Assembly: GCA_016648135.1 (NCBI GenBank)
Contig: JADDOH010001556.1
Location: 182,138 to 246,137 of the forward strand
Length of the DNA: 64,000 nucleotides
Source: Agrypnia vestita
Lineage: Eukaryota > Arthropoda > Insecta > Trichoptera > Phryganeidae
Reading direction: 5' to 3'
Shown here: piece by piece, positions 13,001 through 24,440 of the stretch
Position numbering within the stretch: the stretch's first letter is position 1
Layout: each line of letters begins with the position of its first letter
The notes under the pieces: generated by a model
Told to the model about the DNA's origin: nothing
The model's input: the letters and a program-made list of their open reading frames with translations, nothing else
Database searches by the model: none
Position numbers and translations under genes: made by a program

Positions 13001-16000
13001 ATATTATATATAATGAGTCAATAATAGAGAATTGGATTTCAAATAAAAGTCTACAATTAGTTATTCCGTGCAGTTACAATAATAAGTGCGGTAAGTTCAT
13101 ATTATATTGATTATTTATAACCATAGTACATAATATATCCCATACACATTATTGCTGTTATATTATAAATCATCTTGTTTCTTTGATAGTTTTTAACTTA
13201 ATATGTAGTTTCAAAGTGACGCAGACTTCTTTCACGAGGAATTCATAGCCTGTACGCAAGTCCTCTTCACTCGCTGTTTAAACCCACATAGCATTCTTCT
13301 TCATCACAAAAGCATTCTTTTTCTTAGTTGTGGTTGAAAGAATTTGCTAACATATTTTTAAAGCAAATTATATAAATTTAAATTTATTAATAATTACATT
13401 AATTTAAAAATAATTGTAAAAGCTCATAAAAATATTCTGGTAAGAACGATTGCTTTTCAAATATTAATTTAAGAAGATTTCAATTTAAAAAATTCTAATA
13501 GCATAGCCTAGATTATACATTAATGCATTAATATAACATTATTTTTTTAAACAAAATACTTTTTATTTATAAAGTTAAAAGTTTTCAAATTACATATTAT
13601 TTAATTTTCATTAGGCATTTCATATTTTTAATTAATTCTTTCTTTAAAGCAGTTGAAATGCTCTCTCACAGGTTGGCAAATGCACAATGAGGGTTTAAAA
13701 CTATGGTTCTGTGATGGTCTACAATGTCTACTCATCTGAGGAAGTCAAGCAGTTGATGGATTATAATATGAACATGCACGGCTGCAGATCTCTTCAGCTA
13801 AGATAGCCTTTCTTACAATTCTTATATTTTGATGTAATGATGTCGCAGTAATAATAAGGTATGATGTTTATTAAAACAAATTGAATTGAATTTTAACATT
13901 ATATTGTGTCAACATTGCAAACTTTTAATTTATTTTTGGTCTACAGATTTTTCAATTTCTATCATTTTGATAATGTACACAAAATAAATCATCGAGTGAT
14001 AATTTTGTCGATTTAAAAATAATTATTTGGAAGAGAAGAAGAACATGAAAGAGAATCGAACAAAGCATGTAAAAGTGAGAATAATATTATTATTATATTA
14101 TGTGAATTCTTATTACGTCTATGTTTCCCTTTATAAGGTACAAAATGATATTTATTAACCCTACAAATTCTTGAAAGAAATAGTATATAGAAATAAAAAT
14201 ACTAAAAAATAATTTTGACACTGCAAAGATGAATATGTGACTAAAAAAAGATTATCATTAAAGATTTCAAATAGTAAATAAAGTATATAAAATTTATTGT
14301 CAACTGACCATTGCCATTTTTGTGTATGGGATTTATTCATAATATAACTTCACGATAGATTGTGAATAATAATAATTATAATAATAATTGTTATGTGGGT
14401 CTTTCATCTACCAATAATTATCTAAAAACTATGTATTAAATTGCTAGGTTGTATTAAGTTTGGTGATTAAACTATAATAAAAATTGACTTGATGACATAG
14501 GAGAATCTTCTGTTGGCTACCAAAATGAGTGCAAAAATTTAGCCATATTCACTGGGATTTACTAAATTGGTTTATTAAAATATGAATATACATACATTCT
14601 TAACCATGCTATTGTTATGACTCCTATTGCACTGAGAATTTGAAAATATTAATTTACAAATTTTTATGTACATTATGCTAATAATATTTAATTTAGGTCA
14701 AGAAGCCAGCAAATATTGTAAACCATAGAGTAATAAGCGTCGAATACTTAAAACTGTATACTATTGAATTTTATTTCTATAACGCTAACATTCCACAATA
14801 TTTTTTATTTCTAAATTTCATCAAACCCATGACATATCTACCTACACTCTCGCTTCTGATTTTCAATTATGAAGTTCATCGGTGTTATTACATTTACTTT
14901 ACTTATGAAAGTTTACACTTTTAATTTTGATAAAAATTTATTAAATAATAATTATAATTATAACAATAAAGGGAATTTAAAGATGTCTTTGAAAAAAAAA
15001 TTGGATGTTCAATGGAAAAGTACCCAGCAGAGCAATTTTGCTTATTTTGCTTATATAATGTTGAAATTTTCCCAGATGTTCATCGTTCCATAATACATTT
15101 TTTTGTTGTATAAATTTTTTTATAAAGCCACATAGCAACATCCCAGAATTTACATATACAAATAAAAACTGTCAGTTGTCATCATTCCTGGTTAGGAGTG
15201 TCAAGACCAAGGATTTTATTTTGGAATATATAAATTGATATTTTGAATATCCATGAGTATAAAAAAAAGATGCTCACAGTAATTAATTACATATTACAAT
15301 GTTTTTGAAGTGATGCAACATGGCATTACCTACGGGTTTAAAAAAAATTAAAAAATCATTAAAAAAGTGGAGTGCAATAATTGCACCACAATTTTTTGCT
15401 TTTTAATTTTTTAAATGCTCTTTTTCAAAACGTGTTACTTTCAGTCCATGGACATAGCAATATTTTTCTAAGGTATTTTTTTGTATTAAAACATTTAAGT
15501 AATTAATTGTATTTAGTTAAGTAAGTCTTTAAAAATTAAGGTGTTCAAAAATCTATTTTATTTGATATAAAGTATTTTTCATCTTAACGCATTCTTAGGT
15601 ATTTAAAAACCAAATTTTCACCGATCACACATAATAATTACATTTGTTTAACTGTTTATTTATATATGTATATAATAATAACATTAGAATTTTTAGCAAT
15701 ATTTTTATTGTGAAAGATTAAAATAGAAGGTAGGTAATAAATAACACTGATGCAATTTCTATTAGAAAAATTGTATATATTACGAGTTACTTAATATGGA
15801 CTGGTTTTATAATATAATAATATCATGTAGGTATACAGTTGTTAGTTTTTTAGATTAGGTTGTAATAAATAGTGTCATATAGAATCAATGGATGATTAAA
15901 AAAGGATTGTCTCTACGTACAATATAAATTTCTATCACAATGTGTAGGAATTTAAATATATATATATATATATATAAATATTGACTGTAAAAGCGATATC

Positions 16001-17890
16001 TGCTATCTTAATGTTTCCATGCAATATAAAATTGACCCCATAAAGTTGCCCACGTTTATTACCTCATTTTATTTCTTTTCATTTAATCCAAAAATTAGTT
16101 TTGCATCGCTAGATAAGACAGTAAAAAGGAGTATTTAAAAAAAAGGTTTATTTTCTGCTGAATTATTTTAAATGCCTGGATACTAAAACGAAAAAGGTTA
16201 CCTGCCTCTGAGGATGGAACGCATGACACATCAACACAAGCAGCGGTAATTTTAATTTTTTTAATGCAAGGTATTGTTATTATACAAATATACAAGAAAA
16301 AATAGTTGTCTTAAAAATTTTATGAATGAAGACATGGCAACACTTAATTTAAAATCTTAAGATATTCTAGTATGCTTTTGCTCAATCTATCAGTATTTCT
16401 GTATTATTTGGTTGGGGTGGACCACATTCACAATCGGTTGCAATTTATCTTTCGATTTTATATGTTATAAAACCGAACGATAAATTTATATCAACACATT
16501 TTTAATATCTACCTTCCACGTAGCTAATTACTCTCAAGAAATTTCCCCTGACAAATATATTTTTGAGATATTTTGCTGCTTTTATGTAGGTGTTTTTCAG
16601 TTATTAGCCATGCTGAGCTAACATAGGAACACGAGAGACATTAAATATTTTATAAGTGTCGGATGTCTTGTTAGGAGAAATATCAATTCAACAAGCAATC
16701 TCATAAATAAGTAAGTTATGTGTGAGATCATTAACAATATTCTGTGAATTATCACATATTAATTTTCTGAAATTTTAAACAAAAGCGATAATTCGATCCA
16801 GTATTTTCGTTAGACATGTTTTCTGTTAAATTTTGTGGTGTGTTATTTGAAATTCCGGCACTTATCGCATTTTGTACTCTGCAATTTCACATATTGTGAA
16901 TAAAAGTGAACGTTAAAAATAAAAAAAAGCTAGAATATGTGTGTAATTACATGAGATACTAATTTTTTTAAATGGTCTGATAACTTGAAATGCGTACAAC
17001 ATAAAAAATGAAAACTTTATAGAATTTTATTCTCTAAACTCTCTAAGCGGAATAAAATACGAACTTTATTACCAATTCCTAAATTGTCAATTCCAGATTC
17101 ATTTTGAATGTTTTTTGGAAATTTTAAATTCTTTTCCGTTCGAACAATTTAAATTAAATTCGAGATCCTACATACGTAGGTACAACGTACCTACATGCTA
17201 AAAGTAGCTAACAACATGCGCCGAAAATACTTGAGACATATATTTAATCTCAATGATTTTGTATTGCACAAAATGTAATCATTCATGATCTAATAAATTG
17301 AACACAAGTGTAATGATTCATCGCTATGGACTATTAATTCAGGCTAGCAATAATTAAGAATTAACTTAAGCAATATCGATGACTACCAAAGTACTCATCA
17401 TTGGAATTTATCATAATAATATTAAGTAGTTCATTGACATTTAAAGAAAATTATATTTTACATTAAATTTTATTCTTAGTAAAGGACACGATTAATAATA
17501 ATTGGATGGTCTACATAATTTTAAACTCAATAATAATAAGCTTATTTAATATATAATTTATTTCCGAAAAATGTTTCGCTTCTGTTTTAAATTTTTGATA
17601 AACAAACGTAAAAATGTAGGTATATTGTATTATAATTGTTTTTACTTAATAATGTAATACACCGTGTAATTTTTTGATATTATTTGTTCTCATCATTCGA
17701 CAGCCCTCAGCGCTTGGTACAGGTTTTGATTCGATTCTGCGCCTCCATTAATAACCTTTATACAATATCATCATCTTAAAATTACCAAAAATGATTTGTA
17801 TTTTATCGGTGTGTACCTAAAAATGAACTGTTAAAAATGTTCCTTGCTCCCAAAAAAGACAATGCAAGTTATTCGGGCTAAGTCACTTCA
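10004..17890. other. Long AT-rich region without recognisable genes
   Basis: Nearly 8 kb with no protein I can recognise on either strand. A frame at 10977-11270 (97 codons) and one at 14869-15093 (74 codons, hydrophobic start MKFIGVITFTLLM) are open, but neither has a homologue I know or splice support. A small palindromic MITE sits at 11770-11915 and an (AT)n run at about 15957-15977. The rest is low-complexity AT-rich DNA. Confidence 0.45.
11770..11915. repeat. Small palindromic MITE
   Basis: TTTAAGAAAGACAGTCAAAT in the left arm is mirrored by ATTTGATTGTCTTTCTTAAA in the right arm. The arms continue through GTATGCGTAAGCC and its mirror near GGCTTATAGG. A partial copy of the same family lies at about 50250-50345, joined there to a different foldback element. 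Confidence 0.65.
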
Positions 17891-18178
17891 ATGGATGGCT
17901 TCTGCTTGCGTAAAAAACGTCAAATACTTTACGAAACAATAATAATTGCGAGGAGGATGTTAAAAATATGTAACGTTGAAATCGGGATTCATTATTCTAC
18001 AAGCAATGAACTGCCTCATAAACAAACTCGAAGGTCGAAAACTTACAAGACTTTTCTTACAAAATCCAATGCTCTCTGGGGAATGTCTCTGGGCGTATGG
18101 CTGTTTGATAGCCAGAGACTTTGTTTGGAAAGGTGAGTGTGTTTTGGCTTCAGCAGCCTTTGGTGTTGGCGATGGTGC

Positions 18179-18286
18179 CTAGTTGTCGGTGTCCTTGCGC
18201 ACCTTGTGCCCTCTGAAGGAAGCCTGGATCTTGGTGGCAGCCTTATTTAGTTCCGGATCCGTCAGATCGATGTCGAGTTCTTCGGC
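18179..18286 (-). CDS. igl: IQ-motif calmodulin-binding protein (igloo/neuromodulin-like), last exon
   Basis: The minus strand gives 35 codons and a TAG stop, bounded upstream by a good acceptor (CTCTTACAG|GCC). The peptide is acidic (EELDIDLTDPELN) followed by the IQ motif AATKIQASFRGHKVRKD, which satisfies IQxxxRGxxxR. IQ motifs bind calmodulin, usually at low calcium. The layout, an acidic lead-in and one C-terminal IQ motif ending the protein, matches insect igloo, a neuromodulin/neurogranin-like neuronal and sperm protein. The phase is 0. Upstream exons would lie at higher coordinates; none was identified. The segment is clearly more GC-rich than its surroundings, as expected for a conserved exon. 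Another small IQ protein cannot be excluded. Confidence 0.75.
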   Translation of the reverse strand, partial: AEELDIDLTDPELNKAATKIQASFRGHKVRKDTDN

Positions 18287-18428
18287 CTGTAAGAGAATAG
18301 AAGAACAATGTTAATTTTTAATGTACATAAACAAGCAATTAAAAAAAATTGAGGACTGAGTTTGCTTCGGATTACAAGATTAATTTTAACAACAGTCTTG
18401 TAACTGTTGTAGATTATTAATCAGAAAT

Positions 18429-18785
18429 ATATTATAGATGTCTCATAGAAGTCCAGCTATTTTTTTTATATGGGAAAGCATGGAAGTCTTTTTGGGCTTA
18501 CGACCTATCATAAGGCTGGCTTAAGTGATCACTTTACACAATGTAACGTTCACCAATCCACCCATGACAGACTACCACATCAACCAAATTTTTGGAAGTT
18601 GTAAACATGTTTAACTTGCACGCCTTGCTTCATATGTGAGTTGTATCCACACTACTGCCACTTGTGCAAAATAAATTTGTTATTCCCATAAACTAGTACA
18701 GATATCGCCGTTGGTAATGAGATATCTCTATATTATAAATATAAATAGCTTCGTCTCTATGAGACATCTATAAAATATATCTTGA
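18429..18785. repeat. Foldback MITE family F, copy 1
   Basis: The left arm begins ATTATAGATGTCTCATAGAA and the right arm ends in CGTCTCTATGAGACATCTAT, its mirror. This family recurs at 39130-39298, 41605-42330, 50345-50495, 54635-54800, 55185-55430 and 62880-63425. The consensus arm reads AGAAGTCTCACAGAGACGAA. Internal words shared with other copies include CACTTTACACAATGTAACGT. Confidence 0.75.
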
Positions 18786-19074
18786 TTAATGATGCCTCCT
18801 TGGAGATAAAATTCAGTAGTGTGTTCTTGAAAAAATTTAACATGCTCAAAATATTCTGAAGGTAATTAATTACTGGAATTTAGCAATTGGTGACAAAAAC
18901 ATAAATTTGATATATTTTTTCTATGTATAATACTTTGATATAACTGCGTTAATTTGTGCCGCGCCGAAATCGCTTTATTATAGGAATTCCGTCCTTAAGT
19001 TGACCTTTTTTTGGGCCAGCAAAACAGATGCGAGCGAACAACGCAGTCCTGTTTTGCGGCGTTAAAAATTATAT

Positions 19075-19900
19075 TGTTGCCCTAGAATAAGATTATTATT
19101 TTAGAATGAGATAATGTTATTTTAGAATAAGATTTGTTAGTAAATACTATTTCGTAGCTAGTATTAGGTGTGATAACGCAAGCAGTAATTTACGAACATT
19201 GCCGAGTATAATGGTTTTCGCGCCGAAAATATTTACGCGCGAATATTTCGGACGTATCCAACCCCCGCGCGGGTTGTGAGTATGGAGAAGGGGTGCGCGG
19301 GGAGAGGCTCCCTGGGCAGCTAGAAGAGAGGTCGGTGCGGCAAGCCCGGATCAGTTCGCCCCGACCTCCCTCCCGGTGAGGCGAGTATCAGCCCCGGGAC
19401 GCCACCCGCAGAGAAGAAGACGCGACGACGAGGATGGCCGCCTTGCCTCGGATGGCGGCCGGTCCTCCACGAGGAGTTCCAGGAGGAAGACCAGATGTCT
19501 CCCGACGATGCAACGCAGCGGCGACGATCGGCGGGACAGAGCGCGTGGCCTGGGATAGGACACCGCGCCCCCGCCAGATGACGGCGCGGATCCCGCGACC
19601 GACGCGGCAAGACGCGCACGGCTCGCGGATCCCGCGCTCGTAGCAAGCACGCGACGCGGTGTGCCAGAGGAGCCACCCGCGGCAACCACGACCGCGGCTA
19701 TGAGGGCCGCGGATAGTGAAATGTGTTCCGTGCAACGAGTGATAGGACACGATAACTATGTAAATCAGGACTGCTTGCGTTTAGGCTAGGATTAGTTTTA
19801 GGTTAGTGATATTTGTTTTAGTTGATAAGTCTAAAGATAAGAATTGTGTTTAATTCAATAAATTGTGTAAATATTTAAATATTGGTGGTTTGTGTTTTTA
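19075..19900 (+). repeat. GC-rich block, possibly a solo LTR
   Basis: A sharply GC- and CpG-rich core (about 19200-19720) is flanked by AT-rich DNA. It is followed by a T-rich segment with AATAAA (about 19856) and TGGTTTGTGTTTTT. This looks like the R-U5 part of a long terminal repeat. Frames are open in several registers only because stop codons are rare at this composition. I found no gag or pol and no clear target duplication. A CpG-rich promoter or first exon is the alternative. Confidence 0.35.
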
Positions 19901-20570
19901 AATTTCCCGCTCCCCCTCCTTTGGCAAGTGCATTTTAATCTTGATATAGAAAGGACGCGAAGCGCCTCGCGACTATCAATCCTAATTGATTGATACGCGT
20001 ACATATCAACTTAATATAACTAGAAATGTCAAAACGCGTACTATAATTTTGTTTTTATTTATTTCTTTTCTCTATATGAAATATTAAGATTAATTATATC
20101 TTTCAAAATATCAAAAAATAGTATTGGAAATAATTGAATATTCAAGTTTCAGAGCTCCTGCTAGTTGAGAAGTTGTTAATATATCGATTGTTGAATTCGG
20201 AGACAAGTGAAGCTAAATAAAAGCTTGTAAATAGTGTACACCACAGCTAAATAAATCAATTTTCAAGCACACCGCAACACTACAACGCAGTGTGATTTAA
20301 AAACATAGGATGCAGTTCTCTACACAGCACCTAGTCGTCATCGATTTTAAAATCATTTTAGGGTTTAACTGTGATTATACTAGCTAATTAATTTAAAAAC
20401 TTACTATGCTGTTATATTTTGTATTTATAAACAAATTTTTGTAAAAAAATAACACAAATACCGAACACATTAACAATATACCAAAATTATCTAAAAATAA
20501 CATACCTACTATTTATTAATAACAAAAATATTGCAAAGTATTTAAAATTAACATTGAACGTTAAAATTTA
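19901..20570. other. AT-rich intergenic DNA
   Basis: No gene, RNA or clear repeat recognised. Confidence 0.4.
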
Positions 20571-20579
20571 TTCGAAAAT

Positions 20580-20910
20580 CCTTTTGATTTAATAACTTGC
20601 CCCATCCTCCGAGGCATGGAGTCCACCAGACATCGTAAATCTTCAGGTGTGGTGACATGGAACCGTGCTCGAATATTTACGTCAATAATTATTCTATTTT
20701 ATTGCTGGGGTTGGGACCAGAAACCAATATTTTCAGTCTTGACTGGAAATTTTTGGTGGGATTCAAGTCCGGACCACTTTAATCCCTGGCCAAGTAAGAA
20801 TATCAATGTGGTGGTTCTGTAACCATTTCTTGCTCGTTTTGTTGAGAGGCATTGGGCTTTGTCCCGCTGGAAGATGCATCTACCACGGTCATCCCGGAAC
20901 AAATCATTGA
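20580..20910 (-). mobile_element. Tc1-like transposase C-terminal relic
   Basis: Read on the minus strand with frame changes, the fragment shows FQRDKAQCLSTKRARNG (the family's FQQDNAPCHTSK region). It continues with NHHIDILTWPG, a broken form of the W-P-x-x-S-P-D-L-N-P-I-E motif, then an N-F-W remnant and TPEDLRCLVDSMPRRMG. The last stretch is the conserved end of Tc1 transposases (L-V-x-S-M-P-R-R). At least two frameshifts inactivate it. Confidence 0.7.
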
Positions 20911-21048
20911 ATCTAAGAAATAATTTTGATTATTCGAAGAATATTTTATCTTCTGAATGAAGGCTTGAACTTCGTGGTGACATTATTATTAAAATAAAAC
21001 ACAAATCACTTTGTTTTCACCACTTTATTAGATTATACAATCTACATG

Positions 21049-21075
21049 TTTCGAGAAAAACGTTCTCTTCATCAG
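21049..21075 (-). ncRNA. Hammerhead-like ribozyme core, Penelope element 1, inverted repeat
   Basis: On the minus strand CTGATGA is followed by A, a stem II of GAGAA/TTCTC with a short loop, and GAAAC. It is the mirror copy of the core at 21924-21950. One extra nucleotide lies between CTGATGA and stem II. Confidence 0.5.
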
Positions 21076-21479
21076 GATTGTTTGCGTACTAAAAATTGAA
21101 AAAGTTAAACCATGCAAGTGTGTTAGTTAATGTGATGTTCTTATTATCTCGTCCTGATGTCGGAGTTCTCCAATAAAAGAGGTTTTCGGTTACTTTTGGT
21201 TTATTGATGGCAACGATGCATTATACAGCGGTTACAGTGAACAGTAGCTGTCTGTCTCGATATAAAGGTGAAAAAAGCCCAGAGGCGACATGTGCGCGAG
21301 CTTGTAAAGCATTTGCTCTCTCTTTCATGCTCTGTCTCTTTCAGGCGTCGCGACATACGTCTCTCAGATCTATTACAGTTAATAACTAAAAATATTCCTA
21401 ATTCAATTCAGCCGGCCTTTTATACGAGTAACAAATTAAAAAATACATAGTAAATAACAAAGACAGCGATGATCCTATC

Positions 21480-21758
21480 ATGAAATCAGGAGTTTATATT
21501 GGTAAAACAAAAAGAAATTTTGAAACTAGGGTTAAAGAACACGTCAAAGCTTTAACTAGCAATGTTGAGTCGGATTTTGCAAAACACTTAATTGAATACG
21601 ACCGTATATTTAACATTAATTCAGGTTTAAATTTTTTAAATATTAGTTATAAGATCCCACAAATAAATAATTTAGAAATACTTGAAATAAAGAAAAATGT
21701 TAATATTAATTCAAATATAATAAACACTCGGACTAAATTTGTGCACAACCCATTGTAG
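21480..21758 (+). pseudogene. GIY-YIG endonuclease domain of Penelope-like element 1 (decayed)
   Basis: The peptide KSGVYIGKTKRNFETRVKEH carries the Y-I-G, the conserved Arg and the R-x-K-E-H of GIY-YIG nucleases. It ends with TKFVHNPL, matching the usual S/N-P-L end of Penelope proteins. Compared with element 2 at 60 kb (KSGVYEITCGDCDKKYIGQ), this copy lacks the 11-residue segment with the C-x2-C motif between GVY and YIG, so it is internally deleted. A stop and frame change just upstream separate it from the reverse-transcriptase remnant. The ATG at 21480 is incidental. Confidence 0.75.
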
Positions 21759-21923
21759 AATATTTTTCCACTTAGGATTCCATCCCTTTCAGATTCCATC
21801 CCCTTCAGACATTTCTAATAATTAACACCTCAACCCCCCTCCCCTCACCCTCCACTCATCCTTCTCATCACTGTAACACACTTGCATGGTTTAACTTTTT
21901 CAATTTTTAGTACACAAACAATC

Positions 21924-21950
21924 CTGATGAAGAGAACATTGTTCTCGAAA
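21924..21950 (+). ncRNA. Hammerhead-like ribozyme core, Penelope element 1, 3' repeat
   Basis: CTGATGA (21924-21930) is followed by A, a perfect six-base-pair stem GAGAAC-ATT-GTTCTC (21932-21946) and GAAA (21947-21950). This is the catalytic-core signature of hammerhead RNAs (CUGANGA, stem II, GAAA). Penelope-like elements are known to carry hammerhead motifs in their terminal repeats. Stems I and III were not fully modelled, so activity is unproven. Confidence 0.6.
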
Positions 21951-22008
21951 CATGTAGATTGTGTAATCTAATAAAGTGGTGAAAACAAAGTGATTTGTGT
22001 TTTATTTT

Positions 22009-23040
22009 AAAAATAATTTTGGCTTTAGAATCAGCTCTTGGTATCCATTAGGCTTCCAAAACCATCTCCTGTCATGCAAGTCCATCACGTTACAATCGCA
22101 AGATGTTTCACTATCGCAGTGTAATAATATTTTCGCCTTAACGACGACAAATTTGATTCCATTCCTCCAAAAATGTAAATTTCGATCTAATCACTCCGTA
22201 TCGCTTTTTTCCAGTCTTCTGAGGTCCACTCCTTATGTGATGCAGCTATTTTTTCTCTGTTTCATGCTGAGTTATGGCTTTCCGAGATATTCTCGCTCGT
22301 AATTCACATTAATGTATGAAAAGTTTAATGACCCCAATAGTTCAAAATACGTTGTAAACATATAACACCGAAGGTCAGATAAAGAAATCAACTAAAGCGA
22401 GAGAATCACAGGTACACAAGGGTATAAAAAATTGAAAATAATATCATTATATAAACTTTGTGACGTGTGCATAGTTTATTACCAAGATTTCTTATCTTTC
22501 GCATAAACTAAAGATTAGTTTCGCCTTGCATTGACCGGTACCTACATAAAATAACAACAAATATATACAAAGCTTTAGGTGCATTTCTCAGACACGAATC
22601 GTACGTATTAGACTAAGAGCCGGCGACCACCAGATTTACATTATAATATCAAACCTGAAATATTTTCTTTAGATGTACATTATATTAGGGGTAAAAAGGT
22701 TTTGATATTATGACATTTAAGTTTGGGGGATTTTGGCAAATGACAGTTATCTAAAACAAGTACAAAAAAATGAGTAAGTAAAACATATAAAAAACAAATC
22801 TGATTTTTGATGTGTACCATCTTTCCTCTCGCTTTCCTACAATCTGTGGGAGTGATTTCGTGAGAATGGACGGAAATGCGTAACAGGAAACTAGACGCCG
22901 GGGAAGCGCGCGCTATTTCATTTGACCAATGAGCGCGCGCGGTGATAGAGTTGGCCGTCAGATGGCACCAACCCATTTCCGAGATGTTGGTACTGTATTA
23001 ATAAATGTTTATGATATTAAAGAAAACACATTATTATTGT
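22009..23040. other. Intergenic, with a CpG-rich patch
   Basis: No gene recognised. At 22890-22975 a short patch is rich in GCGC and CGCG words, unusual against the AT-rich flanks; its function is unknown. Confidence 0.4.
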
Positions 23041-23235
23041 GAAGTTGCAATTTCAGAACGAAGTTCTGTGAATTTAATTTATTTATTTATTAATCAATTT
23101 GAAAAGACATACAGAAAAATCAAATTAACGAATAAATATTTTAACTGCTACTGGGATTCGAAACAACGGACATTCAATTCTATATCCGGGGATGGTGCGT
23201 TATCCAATTTCGCCACGGCAGTCTGGTAAGTTAAC
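23041..23235. repeat. SINE/MITE-like element, copy 2
   Basis: This shares the left end with the element in the ZMAT5 intron: GAAGTTGCAATTTCAGAACG, then TTATTAATCAATTTGAAAAGACAT. The tRNA-like word appears reversed (CTACTGGGATTCGAA). The right arm is degraded or replaced. Confidence 0.55.
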
Positions 23236-23439
23236 GGAAAATTTTCGACCTTATATGTAATCTCTTTTTAATTGATAACATTTTTATTCCATTTATAAAG
23301 TAATCCGGATTAAATATTTTTCTAATAACCAAATTGTTAAATATAATAGTACACTGTTTTATCGACATCGCCAAAATTATTTAATATAGCTCACACAGCT
23401 CGCAATGCAAATTTAAATATTGCATGTCATGCTTGCTTG

Positions 23440-23870
23440 AACATGCGCGCGCATAATTTAATTTGTGAAAAAATTATTCACTTGAAATTAGTGTTCCAGT
23501 AATAAAAATAATGTATTGCCAACCATCTTGAATCGAGTACCAATCATAAACATGCCCAATTTAAAATCTGACGAATGATTGGTTTTTGAATTGAAAATTA
23601 GAACTGTTTATTGCATTACTGTTTTAGGTGTGTAATCGAAATATCAACAAGGGGTTTCTTGTACAGATTTCTGTATTTCATGTGATTGTCGGTGTTTTTT
23701 AAGATAGTTTTTTTTGTAACCATGCAAAAAACGATTAAAAATGATATTCGAGAAATTATTAAATGCAAAAACGACCTAATTGTCAGATTCGCTTTCAAAA
23801 AAAAAAAGATTTATTCGACATTCAACTCGGCTGTTCAATAGTCAATAGTCTCGAAACTTTTGAACCTTGC
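23440..23870. repeat. Dispersed repeat R1, copy 1
   Basis: This stretch is repeated in inverted orientation at about 36880-37265. Shared words include GACGAATGATTGGTTTTTGA, AGAACTGTTTATTG and AATTAGTGTTCCAGT. It has no coding content. Element type unknown. Confidence 0.6.
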
Positions 23871-24396
23871 ATGTAACCCAGCGCTGATTGACGTGTCACA
23901 CTCGGGTCCTGGTCTCATTAGCGGCTAGTCATCATCAGTGTTGTCGTTGTCGTTATAATTCCAGCGAGTTCCGGACAGGAAACATTCGAAATTAGGATAG
24001 TTGATTTAGAAACATGATTTTGGAAGGGATGCAGCTATATTCTAAATTAGTTATTCGCGGCGACTGCATTAAAAACATTTTTTTTGGATATTGCTGCCTT
24101 TGCTTTTATACCCTTTAATTTATTTTCGTGACAGGAACATACAAATATTTTTCGTTATTCAGACTCATTCTCGACTTCTATTCAAACGGCGATATACTAA
24201 CATGGTAGACAAAGTCGTATCAAATATTGGTTGCTCAAAAATTCAAGACGTGTTTTTCCGCTAAGTCAATATTTATTCGGAAAAAAAAAGCTTCGCAAAT
24301 ATTCTGTTGTTTATATTGAAATATTTTATTTACTGGCGCCCCAATACAACACTCCGTGCTTCCACGAATCAGCGCTAGATGGGGCATATTATTCAT

Positions 24397-24440
24397 ATTA
24401 TTTATTCGTAAAATACGTTCGTATTTTACGAATAAATAAT
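24397..24440. repeat. Perfect 21-bp palindrome with 2-nt loop
   Basis: The arm 24397-24417 (ending CGTAAAATACG) and the arm 24420-24440 (starting CGTATTTTACG) are exact reverse complements separated by TT. There is no flanking element I can recognise. Confidence 0.85.

Larger units (their letters stand above)
20993..22008 (+). mobile_element. Penelope-like element 1, rearranged copy with inverted terminal repeats
   Basis: The 3' terminal repeat (about 21873-22008, plus) and an inverted copy (about 20993-21128) share a block of about 125 bp, including CTTGCATGGTTTAACTTTTT and CACTTTGTTTTCACCACTTT. Each carries a hammerhead-like core. Between them lie the end of a reverse transcriptase (NIPNSIQPAFYTSNKLKN, near 21395-21448) and a GIY-YIG endonuclease domain. 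Penelope elements are reverse-transcriptase plus GIY-YIG retroelements with such terminal repeats. Most of the reverse transcriptase is missing. Confidence 0.8.

Noticed and set aside
14869..15093. Small frame with a hydrophobic N-terminus resembling a signal peptide
   Set aside because: The rest is low-complexity Asn/Lys, there is no shared promoter module, and no continuation exon.
17891..18182. Plus-strand frames next to the IQ-motif exon
   Set aside because: Frames start in non-conserved DNA downstream of the igl stop codon on the other strand and show no domain.
19320..19750. Several overlapping frames of 60-120 codons on both strands
   Set aside because: They exist because stop codons are rare in this GC-rich block. 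Composition is Arg/Ser/Pro-rich in every frame with no domain.
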